Below are positions 1 through 10,528 of a stretch of DNA of 64,000 nucleotides, piece by piece (within the stretch, counting starts at the first letter, position 1; each line of letters opens with the position of its first letter). The notes beneath the pieces are model-generated. The model was not told the origin of the DNA. It saw only the letters and a program-made list of their open reading frames with translations, and ran no database searches. The stretch comes from Moniliella sp. 'wahieum' (lineage: Eukaryota > Basidiomycota > Moniliellomycetes > Moniliellales > Moniliellaceae). Where the stretch lies: assembly GCA_003971905.1 (NCBI GenBank), contig RSEE01000009.1:558001-622000 (forward strand), written 5' to 3'. The position numbers were made by a program, and so were the translations under genes.

Positions 1-1135
1 ATTTTGGAAAAGTGGTGGCGAGCGCGAAGGTGCTTTATAAGACGTGTGGGGAGGCAATGGCGCAGTCTTTGCATTAGTGTGAAAAGGGCCCTGCCACACT
101 ATATTAGCCTCACAGTGGCCGGCGGGCCGGACTAAGCACTGAGCGATGTATATCATGTGAGAACATCGTCATATTGTGGCAAACGGTGCAACCGGGGAGG
201 CCTTTCGCCTGTCTTATTAGTGGCGCGATGTGTATATACATGGTGATGCGAGTGGCGCGTGTAGACCACAGAACAACGTGTGCCAAGACTGCATCGCGGC
301 TCAGCCGCTGAGGTTCTTTGATCCACGGACTTAAGCAAATTGGGGCAGAGAGTGAGGGTGAGGTGAGGGTGCTGTGATGAAGTTTGAATGGGGGAATGTC
401 CGACTCGTATTAAGACCTCCAAACCATAATGCAAAAAGCACAGCAGAGGTCATGGCGACCCAAAAGAGTGGGTCAGACGTCCATATATAGACTCCTGCGG
501 GTGTGGTAGGAAGTCGCGCGGCCGTCCGACGACAGTGTATATATTTGAAGTCGGACCGAGATCGGATGCGAAAGTGTCAGGATGTCATATGGGTTACACA
601 TTGGTTACAACGGTTACAGGTTGCGTGTTGCGAGTAGTAGGCGCGTGAGCTTTTTGTCTACATTATACAAATCTCACGTATAATAGGGGGAGAGGAGAGA
701 GGATGACAGCCTGGGCAACAGTTGCATGAGAAGACTTTACCCGACGGGGGATTAGCGAATGGGGTGCAACTGCATGGACGCGCCACCACCAGGGAAATCA
801 TCCTTTTTGTCTCTCAGTCTTCGGAGAGCGATCGGTTTCCGGTCCGCACCGGAGCGTGCAGAGCGCTGCCGAATTTGAATGTACGCTGGACGTTGCGAGC
901 TTGAGCGCGTGGACGCGCGCTGCGTGACGCCTAACCCGCCTATGTAGCCGGATGCCGAAACGGCAATCAAGAACAAGCCCTATATTAATTGCTGGTGCCG
1001 GTGAGGCCGGTGAGCGCTGAGCGAAAGTAGAGACAAGCGGAGTGGGACTCGGAGGAGGGAGTGGACGGAGGGTGAGATCTCTGAGAAAGAGGGAAGGCGA
1101 AGCTACGAGTGGCCTATCTCTATGTTGTGTGCATT
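1..1135. other. Gene-free left end
   Basis: No conserved coding sequence seen in either strand. Positions 589-626 carry four closely spaced copies of a GGTTAC-type hexamer, one of the short-repeat clusters typical of intergenic DNA in this window. A purine-rich stretch lies at about 685-705. Confidence 0.5.
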
Positions 1136-1188
1136 CCATTGACAAGAGCTTAAGGCTGGGACAGGGGGAACGCTACGTCTAAACCGAA
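1136..1188 (-). repeat. Retroelement 3' tail, copy 1
   Basis: This stretch holds the end of the retroelement ORF and its stop. It is about 80% identical over about 50 bp to positions 7805-7851, including the core CATTGACA-GAGCTTAAG and AACGCTA-G-CTAAACC. Confidence 0.6.
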
Positions 1189-3450
1189 CCGTTCATCTTG
1201 CGGGGGTTGTTTGGAAGCGCCACTAAGGTCAAGGAACCAGGGGATTGCCAGGATTTCAGGACCCTCCGCTCTCGCCATCCGGTCCCGTACCTTAGGAAGC
1301 GCGTGTGGACACGAGGAACGTGGTTGACATACGAGCGAGGAACCATTTCCACTGAGACTTAGTAGCCAACTCCTTCCAATGCGCAAACAACTTGCCCGCC
1401 GTCTTGGTGCCGTAGTATCCTCGCGTCGTCAAAACCAGGGGGAAAAACGGTTCTTGAGTGCGTCCCTGGTACTTGGCGTTCTTGTCGCATTCTGCTTGTT
1501 CAAGCAGCCGAAGCAGTTCCTTCTCCCGGCGTTCCAAAGGCGACGCAGTGCTCTCATGCACCACCCGCCGGTACGCGCTCTGCGCCTCCTGCGATCCCGT
1601 GTCGCGCAGCGTGTGGTCTACCTCCATTCCGGTTCCTCCCAGTGCTCCGGGCCCCATCACGCGGTAATCGTGCGCTGTGCCTTCCGTCCGCGCCTCGTCC
1701 CATCCTCTTCCTCCACCATAGGTTCGTTGTGGACGTGGGTGTCGGGGATGGAGCGTAGGAGCTGGAGAATGGGCTCCCGCACTGCCTCATGCAACGCACC
1801 AAACTTGGCCTGGGTGCGGGTGCAGGACATGATGTGTTCCAGCGAGGACATGACGCCGCACTTACATGCTGCGCGTGGTGCGGCACAGCGTGCGGAGCTG
1901 GAGACCAACCTGACCTGCTGGTCAGAGAGCTTGAGGTACGGGACGGATGGAATGGCGGAGAGCCATTGTGGCTCAGCGGGTTGCTGTGCTCAACCACATG
2001 GCGACCATCGGCAGCGTCCAGCTTCTGGAGCAGCTCCTGTCGACTTTGCTCCCACATCTCGCGGCAGCGCTGGCGTTGCTTCGTAAATGCGTTGGCCCTT
2101 GCCGTTTGCGGTCCCGAACGGTCAACATAAGTGGTAAAAGATAGTCGTTGACCTCGTTGGCCGCGGCACGGCGTGGGGCGCGATATACGAGTAAAGCGGG
2201 CTGCCACATCCTCCCAGCCGAAGAGGCAGGCTCATGAGCATGTCGAAGTGGTCGTCCTTGGCACCTTGGGGATCCTCGTCGCCCCGGATCCGTCTGAACT
2301 CCGTACAGATGAAGGCATCAATCTCGGCCAGCACGTCGTCTAGCCTCTCCTTCCATCTGCATGGTGTGCGGAGCAGGTGGCGCAGCTTGGTCTGAGTGTT
2401 GAGCCGCCATAGTAAGAGGCGTCCCTGGCGGGTGATGCCATCAAACTTAGGCATTTCTCCCTCAGACTGGCCAGTTGGGCCCGAGCCACGATCGACGACA
2501 GTCTACCCCTCCCACACAAGTGCCCAGAACCTGCAGACCATCCTCCCGAATCTGGTCCCGGTCCCGCTCGACACACTTACGCAGGTTGAGCTTGAGGCCT
2601 GACGCATCGTCTTCCAAAATCTCCGCGGCTAGGCCGGTAATGCCTGGCCCTGGACCGAAAATCGTAATGTCGTCCAGGTATGCCATCACCAGGTGCCCCG
2701 GCGGCAGGTCCTGTTCCAGTTTCTCCAGCGTGGGCCGCACTGCGATGGAGAAGAAAAAGGGGGCGAGGGGGTCGCCCTGCCGTACGCCCTCTGCCGACAG
2801 GACGTTGGTCTCATTTCCGCCCGACGCGACCCAGAGCTGGGTGGGGGAACCATAGATCCATCGGCCAAGGTGAGGAGATGGGGGCGTAGGCATGGAGCGC
2901 CTTGGCGAGTGTGCGACGGCGCACAGTGTTGAAGGCGTTGGTAAAGTCGAGCATGGCGACGTGGCTGAAGTCGCCCAGTTCCGCATCGTTCTCCCCGCCT
3001 GGCTCTGTCATGCGCTCGACCATCCGTACGATAGGCTCCACCCCTTTTGCGATGCTACTCCCAACTGGGTGGGGAGAAGCCAGCTGTTGGGGGCGATCGC
3101 TCGAGCGATGGCCTTGGCGCACAGGCGGTAGATCAGCTCCCCACAGGCGATGGGCGGATGCCTCCCGATGCCTTCTCCAGGGGGGTAAGGCGGGAGGCCA
3201 ACAGGAGCTCGCGTCCTGGGGCAGTGCCGTGGTAAATACTCTTGGTGAGGGCGGTGAGAAAGGCGACGAAGCGCTTGCATTCAAGGGCCGTTCTTAGGAG
3301 GGGCTGGGTCCACCCGGATAGACCTGCCCCAACGTCGATTACGCAAAAAGTGTCCGCCGTGCATCTTTTACGTCATAGGCACAAGCCCCAGTCCAGCGTG
3401 TGGATCCTCTTCAAGCCACGCCGCCTCAAGTCCCACAGTCTAATGCGGGA
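1136..3450 (-). mobile_element. Degenerate non-LTR retrotransposon (reverse transcriptase ORF)
   Basis: A minus-strand reverse transcriptase is readable in order through several frames. About 3160-3110 encodes a GGIRPIACGELIYRL-like motif, about 2975-2940 the palm motif LDFTNAFNTV, about 2800 GVRQGDPLAPFFFS, and about 2690 the catalytic YLDD (YxDD). Further on come GLKLNLRKC (2600), LRLGGCG (2225) and a Cys/His motif CKCG...HIMSC (about 1850), like the C-terminal zinc-binding segment of LINE-type proteins. The last readable ORF stops near 1150. I found no endonuclease domain, LTR or poly(A)-like tail, so the element is probably 5'-truncated; the left boundary is set by the last stop and the repeated tail, the right boundary is uncertain. 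Some frame breaks may be assembly deletions and not decay. The LINE clade was not determined. Confidence 0.75.
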
Positions 3451-4161
3451 GGTGTTTGTCCACGTGCCACTCCCCTCCGTCCCTGCGCCCCGAAGGCTTC
3501 AGACACGTTTACTACTGCCCAGGCCGATGCACACGAGGCCTTTTGCCACACAACCTGCAGCCGCCTCTGCTATATACGCTGAGAGGCCGCTCATTGTCCC
3601 TTGCTCCGCGTCGGACGCACCAACCACAGCCCAAGCACGCAACTACCGCGAATCGACCTTAGGACCACTAAGGAATTGTACCCTTTTTAACCCCCAGGCG
3701 GGGCCCATCCATGACAGGTACTACAGCTGTTGCTATATGAGGGGGGGGGGGGCAATATAAGCAGAGTGATGGGGGGGGCGGAGGCGAGGACATACAGGCG
3801 TAAACTGTGTAATACGTTCAAGTTCTTCTCGGTCAACGTAATGCTGTGCGGTTTGAGGATATGAAAAGAAAACAAAAGGTGTGGTCCTGCTTCCTGCCCT
3901 CCCACATATACCATGCAGATTACTGCTGGCTTTTTTATATGTTTTTGTGGGTAGTTTCCTAATACCTTTGCATTGCCAGATGCCGCATCGTCCATTATTA
4001 CCTTACCAGCTTGATTTCTATATATCTTTCTCTTATTGGCGCTTGTAGTGCTTTGCTCCTTCCTCTCATCATTAATACGGCATGCAAGACAGCATCAGCT
4101 TCAACAACCACTACAGCATCACGGACTGTAGCACCACGAGTATATAATGGGCGTACGGAAT

Positions 4162-4254
4162 GTTCAACTTTCAACGCGTACGTTCAATGTTGAAGTTCAA
4201 CGTTCAACGTTCAACGTTCAACACGTTCAACTGTGATCGAGTGATCGATCATCG
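4162..4254. repeat. GTTCAAC / GATCGATC palindromic array
   Basis: At least six copies of a (G)TTCAAC heptamer occur in 70 bp, several joined to form the palindrome TTGAACGTTCAA or its relatives, followed directly by overlapping TGATCGA / GATCGATC units. Non-coding, about 1.0 kb upstream of the Zn2Cys6 gene. The same heptamer recurs in several other intergenic regions of the window. Confidence 0.85.
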
Positions 4255-4503
4255 ACTTTTACATATCATGCAATGGTGCAAATGAACGCGCCGCATTGCA
4301 TCAGAAACAGTTTTGCAGTTCGCCGCGCCTGGAAAAGAGCTGCACTGCAGCGGGCAGTCTGATGCCAGCCTATGTCTTCTATGCACCCTCTGCGTGATCA
4401 TTGGGCTGATGCATTTTGCCTCCGGTTGGGTCCCCTCATTAATCATTGCAGCGGCGCATCAGGGCGTGTGCTGCACAGGCATTGGCCCGTGTGGGCGGAG
4501 GGA

Positions 4504-4600
4504 GTGATGCGCGTGATGCACTTTGAGTGATCAATGATCGATGATCTGGTGATGCATGATGTGTGGTCGATGATCGATGGTCCGCGATGTGTGACCGTGG
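4504..4600. repeat. TGATGC / GATCGATGATC cluster
   Basis: Overlapping copies of TGATC, GATCGATG and TGATGCATGATG-type sequences, each partly self-complementary. A related cluster is found at 25299-25346. Confidence 0.8.
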
Positions 4601-4626
4601 CCATCATGCTTCGCGCGGGGTGGCCT

Positions 4627-4697
4627 GGTACTGAGTACACGGAGTACGGATACCGAGCTCTGAGTAACGCGTAACGGGTAAGGCCTAAGGCCTAAGC
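4627..4697. repeat. Mosaic of GAGTAC, GTAAC and AAGGCCT repeats
   Basis: Three GTAC-centred units (GGTACT, GAGTAC, GAGTAC) are followed by GAGTAACGCGTAACGGGTAA and by two tandem copies of TAAGGCC. Each sub-block uses a different short palindromic word. Confidence 0.75.
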
Positions 4698-4721
4698 GCC
4701 TGTTGAGCTACCAGGGAGTGG

Positions 4722-4742
4722 TGAGATCTGAGATCTGAGATC
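4722..4742. repeat. Three tandem copies of TGAGATC
   Basis: Perfect head-to-tail triplication of a 7-mer, producing overlapping AGATCT palindromes. Non-coding; upstream of the Zn2Cys6 gene. Confidence 0.9.
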
Positions 4743-5182
4743 AAATGTGAGACTCGACTTCCACCCCCGGCCACCCCGCCTGCAATTACATGTATCACAA
4801 CTTCCATTGCACCGGCCCCTCCACTGAAATTTGAAAGTACCTGCCCCCACTGTGCCAGTGCCCTTTATCCGGGTGCGGAGCTCCACATGTCTCACCCCCC
4901 GCAGTGTGTGCTCACTTTGGCCGCTCCGGGCATTCGGCCTGCGTATTGGCCCAAAGACAGCCGCCTCTGCGGCGCCGGCACTAGTTCCAAGGACTTAAGC
5001 ACGGGGGCAGTGCGCGTGAACGGCGGACGCGCCTGTTCCGTCCCCCATGGGCGATGTCTTAGTGCAACACCTGGCTCGTACCCTTCTCTACCCCATGTGA
5101 CACAGTCATGGCGGGCTCGATCTGGGCATGGGGCCTAGGACAGGCTGCAAATGCAATACAAGGCACAGGCACGGGGCCGCAA

Positions 5183-5202
5183 GTCACCGGTCACCGGTCA
5201 CC
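5183..5202. repeat. Tandem GTCACCG (GGTCACC) cluster
   Basis: Nearly three perfect copies of the 7-mer GTCACCG. The same word clusters at 14984-14998 upstream of the Gid7 gene. It lies 80 bp before the preferred ATG (5280) of the next gene, which argues for promoter or 5'UTR and not coding DNA. Confidence 0.8.
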
Positions 5203-5279
5203 ATGCAGTACCCCAGCCGGGAAGGGGTGGGCGCATGTGCCCGCCGATGCCGCTGGTGCCATGCACCGCTGCTGAGCCC

Positions 5280-7477
5280 ATGTCTGCCGCATATACCAGC
5301 GGCAACCATACAACACAGAGCAGTGTGCTGCCCGGAGGCTTTCTTCCTGGTTACCCTGCAACCACTTTCTCTCAGATCCCATCCACCATTCCCTTCCCAG
5401 CTTCGCTCCTCCGCCGCCAACAGCGCCGTCCATATCACTATGCCCGACAGCCGTCCGCCAACGCTGCCGCCAATCCACGACGCCCGCGCGCCTGGACCCC
5501 TGGTGACACCCCATTGCCGCCTATTGACCAGCTCGTCGGAGGACCTCCTCACGCGCCTTCGCTCCCGCCAACACTGTCACGGCCACCGCGACCATCATAT
5601 CCACAACCACCTCCTTGGCCAGGTGGCTCCCATATTCTGCCCCTCTGCGTTCTTTGGGCCAAGGTCAAGAAAGGAGCTGGCGTGAGTCCCCCCTCTCCCC
5701 CTTCGGTGCTCCATGCACCTCCACCGCCTGGACCACCCCAAGCCCCACCGGGTGAGTGGGACATGAGTTATGTCCCCCCGGGGGAAGCGCAGACGCTCAC
5801 ACGCTCATGCACCGCTTGCCACAAAGCCAAGCGGAGGTGCGACCGACGGTGCCATGCGGCAACTGTCTCTCCAACGGAAAAGTGTGCCAATACTTGTGCG
5901 TCCCCGGAGCCCTTCTAGACTCACAATCTCAGATTGCTGACTATTGTTTGGTTGCGCAGGGATGAAGTCGGGGTTCTGCCTGCACCCGCCTCTATGCCCG
6001 AGCCAGATACTGAAGTTTACGATCATCCTTTGCCACAGTACGGCGCATGTCCATGAGCGATGTGGGATTCCTTACCCGCCCCGGAATGGAGGTCCAGGCC
6101 CTGAGTCCTTGCTAAGGCAGCATCAGGCCCACCGAGCCACCCATCCCTTCCATCCACAGCAAGCTCTCTCTGACCCGGGCAGCCCCCCTTCGGTCTTGGC
6201 TCCCCACACACAGGCGCTGCTTCCGTGCTACCTCCCGCCCCCGGATCATCCCTTACTCTCATACTCGCGACCCACTCGGATCCATCTGGGTCGGTTTCAT
6301 CTACCACCACGTTGGGCTATCCCACAACCAGTGGAGCAGCACCCTCCCACCCTCTCCGAAAGCTGCAATCCCCCCCCTTTCATCTGGATGGGAGCTTGGC
6401 CCTCGACGTGATGTGGGGGGACCGCGCAGGGCACGTTGGGCGACAAGCCCTGACCTACCCCTTTCCCCACCTTTGCCTCTTGACTCGACACCACCCGCCC
6501 CGTTTCCCACTGTACTTATTGCACCGCCAGCACGAGCCCGACCACCCCATGCACAATCCCTGAGGGAAGGCAGGGCGCACCTTGGTCTCCCATCGAGACC
6601 ACTGTTCTCTCTCTCCTCTCTCCCGTCTCACAGCGTGCAAGCCAATTACCTCGCACTTTTCCGCCAAGTGGGGTTCCCTCTGAATGTGCCTTCCCACTCT
6701 GGAGCAGGCCAAGAGATGTGGGGTACGCCTACGTTGCCTCCCTGCGCTCCTTCACGCACTCTATGCTTTGGTGGCACCCGATGCGAGCGATGTGGAGGCT
6801 CACATTCGAGCTGCCCGTGTTTTGTTGGCACTGCATGCTTCTGAGAAAGAAGACGAAAAGGGAGTAATGGGCGGAGCACCCATGGCGTACGCATTATTGG
6901 CTTTGTGCTCTCTCCAGCTGGGACAAGCACGCCAAGCTATGCTGGATGCCACCTTGGCTTGGCGCATGTTAGATCCGTCCTCATCTGTCCGCTTACGCAT
7001 GGCGATAGCCGTAGTGGAAGGGCTGGCATCGCTCTATGCTGGGGTCCAGTCGGGGGTACCACTGACGATGACGGAGAGCTCCGATCCGATGACCCAAGCA
7101 CTTTTTTTCCTTGTCGTCAACCACGCGGCTCAACACCCGGGCTGGCGTCGAGACTTGGTCTGCCACTCTCCCCGCCTCCCTAGCATATACGGGAGAGCAG
7201 GTAGGGCCTTGGCTGAGGCCGGTGCACGGGGTTCCATCCCCTCCTGAAACCTTGGCCTGGGTCAGCATGCATCCTTGCAGCTCGTGTACAGCTCTGCTCG
7301 CCTCATGTTTCTACCTCGGCCATTGGCCGAGGCAGGGTGGCCACACTCGAAGCCGCAATTGAGGTGAACCCAACCTGGAGCCGGGCAGTGAAGGTGTTCT
7401 TGCTCTTGGGCCAGGTTGCGCTCCACCGACCTGAGCAAGCGTTGGATGGAGCAACACAAATGCGCTGGCAGTGCTAG
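5280..7477 (+). CDS. Zn(II)2Cys6 fungal transcription factor
   Basis: The zinc cluster lies at about 5808-5895: C-x2-C-x6-C (CTACHKAKRRC) in one frame, then PCGNCLSNGKVC in the next. One missing base near 5848 separates the halves; with it the spacing is the canonical C-x2-C-x6-C-x5-C-x2-C-x6-C. The N-terminus is Pro/Ser-rich. After more frame breaks, 6700-7250 encodes an Ala/Leu-rich helical region (ALVAPDASDVEAHIRAARV, AYALLALCSLQLGQARQA) and 7365-7477 a matching helical end (VFLLLGQVALHRPEQAL). This fits the middle and C-terminal parts of fungal zinc-cluster regulators, though I could not assign a subfamily. I chose the ATG at 5280 because upstream in-frame codons overlap a GGTCACC repeat cluster. 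A TAG at 7475 closes one frame, but another missing base could extend the protein towards 7779. The neighbouring transporter and hydrolase may be targets (inference). Confidence 0.75.
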
Positions 7478-7804
7478 AGCGCCTGCCCGAACGTGATGGA
7501 GCTCTTATGGACCATCCCCCTTCTCCGCGGAGAGGGGGTCAAAAAACCGGGTATCTGTGCGTCCCTCTGGTTCAAACCTATATGTTGACAACACTACCAC
7601 GACGACAAAGCATGACGCTTCCCCCCTCCGTGCGCCACGGGCATTCTTATCCCACCCTTATTATTAGTGGCCTTATCCTGATACGCACCAAAATGGTACA
7701 CACCATGCAATCTGTACGAAGATGTTCAATGCCATGTTTTCAAATGGCTCTCTCTCAGTGTCCGTATTATTTGTACTAGAGGTCTATATATAACTGCATC
7801 CATA

Positions 7805-7851
7805 TCATTGACAGAGCTTAAGCTGGGACTGGGAAACGCTATGCCTAAACC
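7805..7851. repeat. Retroelement 3' tail relic, copy 2
   Basis: Matches positions 1136-1188 in the same orientation over about 50 bp, with small gaps. Translated on the minus strand it gives IGLGIAFP against FGLDVAFP in the element, so it is a detached fragment of the end of that ORF. No other part of the element is recognisable next to it. Confidence 0.55.
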
Positions 7852-8156
7852 TATCAACAGCTACAGTAATGAAGAAATTTCTCTGGAATGGGGACGTGTG
7901 TAACAAACAAACAAGAATAAACACATTGCTGCACAAAAAGCAAAGAAGCGAAGCGTGCAGACCTCTAAGTGTAGGATGAATAAGTAAATCGATATCTTCG
8001 TCAGCGCGGTCATTCGTCCAAAGTCGTCAAGGGTATTGTTCGAGTAAAGTGTGCAAGCAAAGAGAAACATAAGTCCAGGAGAGGATATTCTCATCGAAAA
8101 GAAAAAAAGGATGGAACAGTTGCCATTATACAAAATGATCAGAGGACACCCGACAG

Positions 8157-9829
8157 CTAAGGATTCGTACGACGCCACCGCTCACCATGTGTCAAAAGAA
8201 GGAGTGTGGATGGCACAGTCATTCCCGAGAAAGCTGCGACGACGACGAAGGCCCACCCTGGACCGGTAGCATGCAATAGGGGTTGAATGACAGCTGTGCC
8301 CACTGCCCCAAAAGCGCATCGGACGAAATTTGCCGCTGCCGCCACTCCTGCTCCTTGAGACGGGAGATAATCCATCTGCGTAGTAGAGAAAAGGGAATTG
8401 AGCATGCCGACGCTCATTCCGTTGAATGCTAACAGCACAATGGGCACCACAGCCGGGGAACGACCCAGACACATCCGTACCCTGCAATCGCAGCGATGTG
8501 GACTGCAATTGCGTAGGGCCAGAGGAATAAGCGCGTACGTTCCAATGGAAATAATGGGTTACGAGGATCAACTTTGGGAGACACGTAGCACCCCAGAAAG
8601 GGAAGATGGGAGCGTTGGGGTGCTTCTTCCCGCTTCAACCTGCTCTTGAGCGAGTAGGATCGCCACACGCCTCTCGACGCGGGCAAATTTACGGTCCATG
8701 AGGCGCCCGGTGACAAATGCCGAAGTGCAAGCCCCACCCCCGGTGGCGAGAAAGACGAGCCCGGCTTGGATAACAGATAGTGGTAATACTCTTGGAAGTT
8801 GTTTGCAACGGTTGAAAGAACCATAAACTGAGACGCGAAAGGGAGACCATATCCCAGAAAGCAGCAGAGTGCCTCGCGTCTCAATAGTAAACGGAGCGGG
8901 GAACGAAAAAGTGCGCCGAGTTTTTGAGAAGAAGATGGGCGGATCGTTTGGAAGGGGGAATTGCTCAAGCTCTTGCGGATCACAGGCAGGGGGCAGTCCT
9001 GGACGCTGCATTCCTGTGACCTGAGCAACTGTGCGGTGCAAGAGGAGAGCAAAAAGGGGCTCGGGAACCTGGTGGGCAGGGCGGGATCCATTTCCCCACC
9101 AACGAGCGTAGAGTCTCGGCAAAAAAAGCAAAATGAGGAGGAGGCAAAGCGCAGCGATACCCAGGCAAAACAGGAAGATCGTACGCCATCCATCGGCCGC
9201 GGTGAACAGAGCACCAAGGGTAGGTGAGCATGCGGGGCCGACGGATGAGCCAGAATTGAGAATACCAATGGCTCCTGCACGGTGGCTAGCGGGGAAAATA
9301 TCTGCCACCACGCCGGAAGCAATGCTGAACACAGCGCTACTACCACATGATTGCAGTAAACGCAGTAAAAGAAGACCCACATAAATGTGTCTTATTTGTT
9401 GCTGTGGCATTGGGCAAGATATAGGCCCAGGCAGGCCCGAGGTAGAGCACGAGGGAAATAGGAAACTTGGGCGTCGTCCCGTCAAATCCGTATTGGCTCC
9501 AATAACGAGGGGTGCAATGGCTTGGCCCACCATGTATATTGTTACACTTAATTGAATCTCCTCAGCCGATGCCATGAGGTCCTGTCGTGGGACGGGTCAG
9601 TCTGTGTTTCTGAGACACACCAGAGCGGGGATGGGGACCAAAAGAGGTATATACAAACCTTGCAGATTGAAGGCAGCGCACCCATGTAAATATTGGAGGT
9701 CATTGGCCCTAAGAAGCCTGTGAGGGTCACAAGTGCCAAGATAATACGGGTGTGGCTTGTGCTCAGGATAGTGTATACCGTTGAATTATCGTCGGCCGAC
9801 AACTTGAGCACACACCACTGTTTGGACAT
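8157..9829 (-). CDS. MFS multidrug:H+ antiporter (DHA1 family)
   Basis: A drug:H+ antiporter-1 family transporter of the plasma membrane. From the ATG at 9829, TM1 reads ILALVTLTGFLGPMTSNIY. An intron then joins LPSI to DLMASAEEIQLSVTIYMVGQ, a signature region of DHA1 exporters. Motif A appears as NTDLTGRRP, and motif C-like GSSVGPACSPTLGAL lies near 9250. Several helices follow. The second half contains ATGGGACTSAFVTGRLMD and, in another frame (8474-8157), FNGMSVGMLNSLFSTTQMDYLP, the usual end of the family. At least two frame breaks (about 9100-8850 and 8480) interrupt it, attributed to missing bases. A cytosolic N-terminal tail could begin upstream, up to about 10034, in a first exon I could not resolve. 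It is transcribed towards the Zn2Cys6 regulator. Confidence 0.8.
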
Positions 9830-10528
9830 GCCGGTTTTTCGCCCCTTCAGTTAGCTCGGAAATTGAGCTCGTTTGGCCATTGATATTAGCCTCTGTCTTT
9901 GGGACAAGTGGCGAAGGCGGTAAGAGAGTTGAATTCGATGCCCACCCGTCATGATAGTACCAAAAGGAGAAGATTGTCCGGGCAATTCGTGAGACGACTA
10001 TCCCAGTCGTCAGATCCGTGGAACTCTTCTCCATGGGTCCGACTCGAAACAGAGGTAGGTGTAAGGAGAGGTGAAGCGGTGCGACTGGAGATGGGTGTAT
10101 TCTTGCCTGAATTCAGAGAAAACGAGGGTCGCTTGGCATCTTTTCGAGCCCCATGAGGGATGATGCGTCCATGTGCAGAAGAAACGAGAGGCGAGGGAGG
10201 GTCGCAGAGAGAATGTGGGCGTGTGGTCAACGAGAGGGAACCGCAAAACGAAGATTTACCTCGCGGGTGGAGAGTCGACGAGATAGTTTTGGTGGCAATG
10301 ACTACTAACAAAGGTGGGGGTTGATGCATTGATGTTTTGACGTTTTACCGGTTGACTTGTGTAAGATGTGGGCGTGGATGAGTTCAGGAGCTATAGGAGG
10401 AACTCAGGAGCTCAGCGCTATCTTAATCATGGACTTCTATCATTTTGCAATTTCAAAGGACGCGTGCATGGCCACGTCGCACCACCACCAATAGATACCA
10501 ATGAGACGAACCGTGCGTGCATATCAAA
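9830..10528. other. Intergenic / possible first exon of the MFS gene
   Basis: The shared 5' region of the divergent MFS (minus) and hydrolase (plus) genes. Minus-strand codons between 10034 and 9786 are open and could hold an N-terminal exon of the transporter, but no conserved motif confirms this. Confidence 0.4.

Larger units (their letters stand above)
3451..5279. other. Gene-poor intergenic region with palindrome mosaic
   Basis: No convincing protein-coding gene. Contains two G tracts (about 3741-3750 and 3769-3777) and, from 4162 to 4742, several clusters of short palindromic or tandem oligomers listed separately. Overall more AT-rich between 3780 and 4100 than the flanking genes. Confidence 0.5.

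Noticed and set aside
1136-3450. Retroviral-like LTR element
   Set aside because: No LTRs, protease, RNase H-integrase order or primer-binding site seen; the RT motifs are of non-LTR type.
9786-10034. Separate small gene upstream of the MFS gene
   Set aside because: No conserved motif and immediate adjacency to the transporter start; more likely 5'UTR or an unresolved first exon.
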